Source: JAFKFH01 sp017307375
GTDB lineage: Bacteria > Pseudomonadota > Alphaproteobacteria > Ferrovibrionales > Ferrovibrionaceae
DNA: 64,000 nt
Reading direction: 5' to 3'
NCBI GenBank assembly: GCA_965229335.1
Contig: OZ245874.1
Coordinates: 2,356,001-2,420,000, forward strand
Position 1 is the first letter of the stretch. Every line of letters starts with the position of its first letter. Made by a program: the position numbers and the translations under genes. A model generated the notes under the pieces. That model saw nothing but the letters and a program-made list of their open reading frames with translations. It made no database searches and was not told where the DNA came from. Shown in pieces: positions 60,716-64,000 of the stretch.

Positions 60716-61380
60716 CCGCAGGCGGCGAGCGCGTCGCGCATATGCGGCGGCGGCGGGGCCACGGCCACGACCGCGGGTTTTTCGTAGTAGAGCGGCACGG
60801 TGATCGACCGCGCATGCAACTGCATCGGCACGGCCGGCGGGATTTCCCGGCCGTAGCTCGGGTCGCCCAGCAGCGGGCAGCCGATCGCGGCCGCATGGAC
60901 CCGAATCTGATGCGTGCGGCCGGTGCGCGGCCGGAATTCCATCCAGGAAAGCCGGCCGCCGGTGCCGAGCAGCCGATAGTCGGTGACGGCCGACTGCCCG
61001 GCCGGGTCGGTGGCCATGCGCCAGCCGCGACCCCGCGTCACCTTGAGCAGCGGCAGGTCGATGCGGCCCGTCGCTTCGACCGGTCGTCCCTCGACCACCG
61101 CCCAGTAGACTTTCTCGACCTTCCCCTCGGCGAACAGCTTGTGCAGCCGGGCCAGGCCCTTCTTGTGGCGCCCGAGGACGAGGCAGCCCGAGGTGTCGCG
61201 GTCGAGGCGGTGGGCAAGGCCGGGCGGGCGCGACACGCCGAAGCGCAAGGCGTCGAAATACTGTTCCAGATTCGCGCCGCCGCCCGGCCCGGCATGGACC
61301 GGCAGCCCGGCCGGCTTGTCGATGATGATCATCACCGGGTCCTGGTAGAGGACACGGGCCTGCATCTCGGCGGGAGTCAT
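60670..61380 (-). CDS. RluA-family RNA pseudouridine synthase
   Basis: A 236-residue enzyme with VMIIIDKPAGLPVHAG, the catalytic Asp in GLAHRLDRDTSGCLVLG, and TGRTHQIRVHAAAIGCPLLGDPSYG. It isomerises uridine in rRNA or tRNA; the target site is not inferable. No S4 domain is present. The start ATG 61380 fits the family; the gene is divergent from cobG. Confidence 0.92.
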   Translation of the reverse strand: MTPAEMQARVLYQDPVMIIIDKPAGLPVHAGPGGGANLEQYFDALRFGVSRPPGLAHRLDRDTSGCLVLGRHKKGLARLHKLFAEGKVEKVYWAVVEGRPVEATGRIDLPLLKVTRGRGWRMATDPAGQSAVTDYRLLGTGGRLSWMEFRPRTGRTHQIRVHAAAIGCPLLGDPSYGREIPPAVPMQLHARSITVPLYYEKPAVVAVAPPPPHMRDALAACGYRDGDLGADAAMTL

Positions 61381-61453
61381 CGGCGGATCCTTGTCATGGC
61401 TGCGGCGGTAGCACACATCGTCAGGCGGCGCCAAGCTGCGCTATGATGCCGCG

Positions 61454-62563
61454 ATGGCCGATTGCCCCGGAATATTCCTGCTGGCGCAGATGAAGGATGG
61501 CGGCCTCGCGCGGCTGCGGCTGCCGGGCGGGCGGCTGTCGGCCGTCCAGGTGCGCGCGGTGGCCGAAGTCGCGCGCCGCTGGGGCAACGGCATGGTCGAC
61601 CTGACCAATCGCGCCAATCTTCAGATTCGCGGTCTGCCCGCGACGCTGCCCGATGCGGCGGTCGCCCGCCTCGACGCCGCCGGGTTGGTGCCGGCGATGC
61701 GCGGCGCCGATCGCCTGCGCAACATCACGGCCGATCCGCTGTCGGGCCTGGACGATGCGGTCGATGTCGGCCCGCTGGTCGCCGCGCTGGATGCCGCGCT
61801 GCAATCGGCCGACCTCGACGGGTTGTCGCCCAAATTCGCCTTCGTGCTGGACGGCGGCGGCCGCAGCCGCATCGCCGGCATCCTGCACGACGTGGGTTTC
61901 GTCGCCTGCCCCGAGGGTTTCCGCCTGTCGCTCGGCGGTACGCTGTCCGGCGACGTCGTCGCCGCCGGCGACGTGGTCGACCGCGCCCTCGCCGAGGCCC
62001 GCGCCATCCTGGCATCCGGCATCCGCCGTCCGGGCCGCGTCGGCCGGGTCGATCCCTGGCTCGGCCCGGTGCCGCAGCGCGACGGGGCGGTGGCGCTGGC
62101 CCTCGACGTGCCGGTGGCCCGCGCCGATGCCGATCTCCTGGATCGGCTGGCCGGCCTGGCGGTCGACGGCCTGCGGCTGACGCCCTGGTCGGCGGTGGTG
62201 CTGCCGGGCATTCCGGCAGAGCGGGTCGCGGCGGTCGTCGCCGCCTCCGGCCTTTCCACCGCGGTCGGCCAGCGGGTCGTGGCCTGTGCCGGATCGACCG
62301 GCTGCGAACGCGGGTTGGCCGATACCAAGGCCGATGGCCGCCGGCTTGCCGCCGCGTTCGGGGGCCGTGGCGCCGGAACCGTGCATCTGGCCGGATGTGC
62401 CAAGGGTTGCGCCCATCCGGGTGTGGCAGAGATCCTGGCGCTGGCCCGGTCCGACGGCCGCTACGACCTGCACCGCCAGGCCCGACCGGCCACGGCCGGG
62501 ACGGCCTGGGCCGAGGGGGTTGGCCCGTCCGAGATGATCGAACAACTGGCGAGGGCGTCATGA
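61454..62563 (+). CDS. cobG: Precorrin-3B synthase
   Basis: A 369-residue protein of the nitrite/sulphite reductase ferredoxin-like family. The [4Fe-4S] Cys motif near the C-terminus is CAGSTGCERG...LAGCAKGCAHP. The start region has GLARLRLPGGRLS and VDLTNRANLQIRGL. CobG hydroxylates precorrin-3A using O2, so this is the aerobic cobalamin route. It is the first gene of the operon, and its stop overlaps the next ATG (ATGA). Confidence 0.93.
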   Translation: MADCPGIFLLAQMKDGGLARLRLPGGRLSAVQVRAVAEVARRWGNGMVDLTNRANLQIRGLPATLPDAAVARLDAAGLVPAMRGADRLRNITADPLSGLDDAVDVGPLVAALDAALQSADLDGLSPKFAFVLDGGGRSRIAGILHDVGFVACPEGFRLSLGGTLSGDVVAAGDVVDRALAEARAILASGIRRPGRVGRVDPWLGPVPQRDGAVALALDVPVARADADLLDRLAGLAVDGLRLTPWSAVVLPGIPAERVAAVVAASGLSTAVGQRVVACAGSTGCERGLADTKADGRRLAAAFGGRGAGTVHLAGCAKGCAHPGVAEILALARSDGRYDLHRQARPATAGTAWAEGVGPSEMIEQLARAS

Positions 62564-62817
62564 AGGTTCTTGGCTGTCTGGCACTGCTGCTGATCGTCGC
62601 CGGCTGCGCGACCCAGCCGGTACCGCCGGGCGCCACCGTCCCGGGCTTCTTCTTCGGGCTGTTTCACGGCTTCATCGCGCCGATCGCCTTCGTCATCGGC
62701 CTGTTCACCGATATCCGGATGTATGCGTTCCCCAATTCCGGGTCCTGGTACGATTTCGGCTTCCTGATCGGGATTTCCGCCTGGGGTGGCGGCGGGGCGG
62801 TGGTCGTCCGCCGATAG
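62560..62817 (+). CDS. Small lipoprotein-like membrane protein inside the cob operon
   Basis: An 85-residue protein with a lipoprotein signal (LALLLIVAGCATQP, Cys 16) and two hydrophobic segments (about 29-48 and 66-80). Length and composition are like small conserved membrane proteins of unknown role. It is translationally coupled to cobG, so it is probably expressed with cobalamin genes, but no known step needs it. Confidence 0.7.
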   Translation: MKVLGCLALLLIVAGCATQPVPPGATVPGFFFGLFHGFIAPIAFVIGLFTDIRMYAFPNSGSWYDFGFLIGISAWGGGGAVVVRR

Positions 62818-62878
62818 CCCGCGCTTGCCTATCCCGTTCGGGCAGGGCAAAAAGCCCCGTCCACGGGAGAGCCATGCC

Positions 62879-63505
62879 TTGTTGAGCTACGTCAGGGACG
62901 GGGCGGAAATCTATCGCCGCTCGTTCGCCACCATTCGGGCCGAGTCCGACCTTGCCCGCCTGCCGGCCGATATCGAGCCGGTGGCGGTGCGCCTGATCCA
63001 TACCTGCGGCATGACCGACCTGGTCGCCGATTTTGCCTGTTCGGCCGACATCGTCGCCCGCGGCCGTGCGGCGCTGCGGGCTGGTGCGCCGATCCTGTGC
63101 GATGCCAAGATGGTGGCGAGCGGCATCACCCGCGCCCGGCTGCCTGCCGGCAACGAGATCGTCTGCACGCTGGACGCGGCCGGCGTGCCGGCGCTTGCCG
63201 CCGGGCTCGGCACCACCCGGTCGGCCGCGGCGGTCGAACTGTGGCGCGACCGGCTGGCCGGCGCGATCGTGGCGATCGGCAACGCGCCGACCGCGCTGTT
63301 CCATCTGCTGGAGCGTCTCGACCAGGGCTGGCCGCGGCCTGCCGCGATCCTCGGCCTGCCGGTCGGGTTCATCGGCGCGGCCGAATCGAAGGCCGAATTG
63401 GCGCGCGATCCGCGCGGCGCCGCCTGGCTGACCGTGCATGGCCGCCGCGGCGGCAGCGCGATGGCGGTTGCGGCAGTCAACGCCATCGCGGATGCCCGCG
63501 AATGA
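62879..63505 (+). CDS. cobH: Precorrin-8X methylmutase
   Basis: A 208-residue CbiC/CobH enzyme: SFATIRAESDLARLP, the catalytic His in RLIHTCGMTD, CDAKMVASGI and GNAPTALFHLLE, with GLPVGFIGAAESK. It moves the C11 methyl group to C12. The start is taken as TTG 62879, 8 bp after GGGAGA, since no in-frame ATG or GTG fits. An ATG at 62874 in another frame opens only four codons (MPC stop). The stop overlaps the cobI ATG. Confidence 0.92.
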   Translation: MLSYVRDGAEIYRRSFATIRAESDLARLPADIEPVAVRLIHTCGMTDLVADFACSADIVARGRAALRAGAPILCDAKMVASGITRARLPAGNEIVCTLDAAGVPALAAGLGTTRSAAAVELWRDRLAGAIVAIGNAPTALFHLLERLDQGWPRPAAILGLPVGFIGAAESKAELARDPRGAAWLTVHGRRGGSAMAVAAVNAIADARE

Positions 63506-64000
63506 AGGGCCGCTTCTACGGTATCGGCTGCGGCCCCGGCGACCCCGAGCTGATGACGGTCAAGGCCGTGCGCCTGCTGGCCGAGGCCTCGATCGTCGCC
63601 TACCCTTGCGCCAAGGCCGAGGGCGGCGTGGCGCGCGGCATCGCCAAGACCTATCTGCGCCCCGACCAGACCCTGATCCCGCTGGTCTATCCGGTCACCG
63701 CCGGGCCGGGCGCCGATGCGCCGGGCTATCCGGCGCTGATGCGCCGGTTCTATGACGAGACGGCGGCGCAGTTGGCCGCGCATCTCGACGGCGGCGCCAC
63801 CGTCGCCATCCTCTGCGAAGGCGACCCGTTCTTCTTCGGTTCGTTCATCTATTGGCACAAGCGGCTGAGCCCGCATTACGACAGCATCGTCGTGCCTGGC
63901 GTCTCGTCGATCCTGGCCGCCCCGGTGGCGATGGACCGGCCGCTCTGCATCCGCACCGACACGGTGACGGTGATGCCGGCGACGATGTCGGAAGATGCGC
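63502..64000 (+). CDS. cobI: Precorrin-2 C20-methyltransferase (3' end outside window)
   Basis: The first 166 residues of a tetrapyrrole methylase: FYGIGCGPGDPELMTVKAV (SAM motif), then IVAYPCAKAEGGVARGIA and AILCEGDPFFFGSF, VVPGVSSILAAPV. The pattern of CobI/CbiL is clear. It methylates precorrin-2 at C20, the step before CobG. Overlap with cobH (ATGA) shows one operon. The gene runs off the right edge. Confidence 0.94.
   Translation, partial: MKGRFYGIGCGPGDPELMTVKAVRLLAEASIVAYPCAKAEGGVARGIAKTYLRPDQTLIPLVYPVTAGPGADAPGYPALMRRFYDETAAQLAAHLDGGATVAILCEGDPFFFGSFIYWHKRLSPHYDSIVVPGVSSILAAPVAMDRPLCIRTDTVTVMPATMSEDA

Noticed and set aside
61381..61453. A cobalamin riboswitch before cobG
   Set aside because: The intergenic space is only about 70 bp and no B12-box-like sequence is seen.

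Overview
The window is high-GC, densely packed bacterial DNA. A PleD-type GGDEF protein, an rpmG/rnr/topA/dprA/plsY core, an aerobic (cobG-type) cobalamin cluster, DUF5666/DUF6502 genes and a pseudo-dihydroorotase beside pyrB all point to an alphaproteobacterium, probably with Rhodospirillales affinities. Genus cannot be set from sequence alone.

Layout. 1-4.4 kb: end of a PleD-like regulator, ribosomal protein L33, an MFS transporter, two tandem NUDIX hydrolases and a CorA channel. 4.5-6.9 kb: a three-gene RiPP-like operon, with a secreted precursor ending in twelve W-x-N motifs, a radical SAM/SPASM maturase of GrrM type and an unknown secreted protein. 7-13 kb: GDPD, rnr, topA. 13.4-26.1 kb: a type III CRISPR-Cas locus between topA and dprA, two genes normally adjacent. 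Two arrays with the same repeat and a conserved leader flank a six-gene minus-strand operon: a compact HD-less Cas10 with a GGDEF motif, three large RAMP proteins (two with evident double RAMP domains), a CorA-like membrane protein and a DHH-family phosphodiesterase-like protein. CorA plus a DHH enzyme suggests signalling by a SAM-AMP-type or other nucleotide messenger. No cas1, cas2 or cas6 lies in the window. 26-31 kb: dprA, plsY, pseudo-pyrC, pyrB, queC, CYTH.

31.8-41.2 kb: a secreted alpha/beta hydrolase, an unknown protein, a soluble triple-PAS chemoreceptor, an AEC transporter, ruvX and gatCAB. 41.2-49 kb: a secreted poly-Ser protein behind a pair of palindromic operators, two YghU-like GSTs, a Cys/Met PLP enzyme, a periplasmic solute-binding-like protein, a YbaK deacylase and a transmembrane chemoreceptor whose stop codon was hit by an IS630-family element. 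50.1-55.1 kb: tRNA-Ser(GCT) followed by a defence island with a serine-recombinase remnant, a Gabija-like pair (UvrD-like helicase and OLD-family ATPase/TOPRIM nuclease) and an AT-rich gene-free tail.

55.1-64 kb: an ArsR-SRPBCC regulator with a large palindromic operator, a TfoX/DUF5666/DUF6502 group divergent from a YHYH-domain secreted protein, an RsmC-like methyltransferase, an RluA-type pseudouridine synthase, and the start of a cobalamin operon (cobG, small lipoprotein, cobH, cobI) running off the right edge. The operators before the YHYH gene match those before the poly-Ser gene, which suggests a shared regulator.
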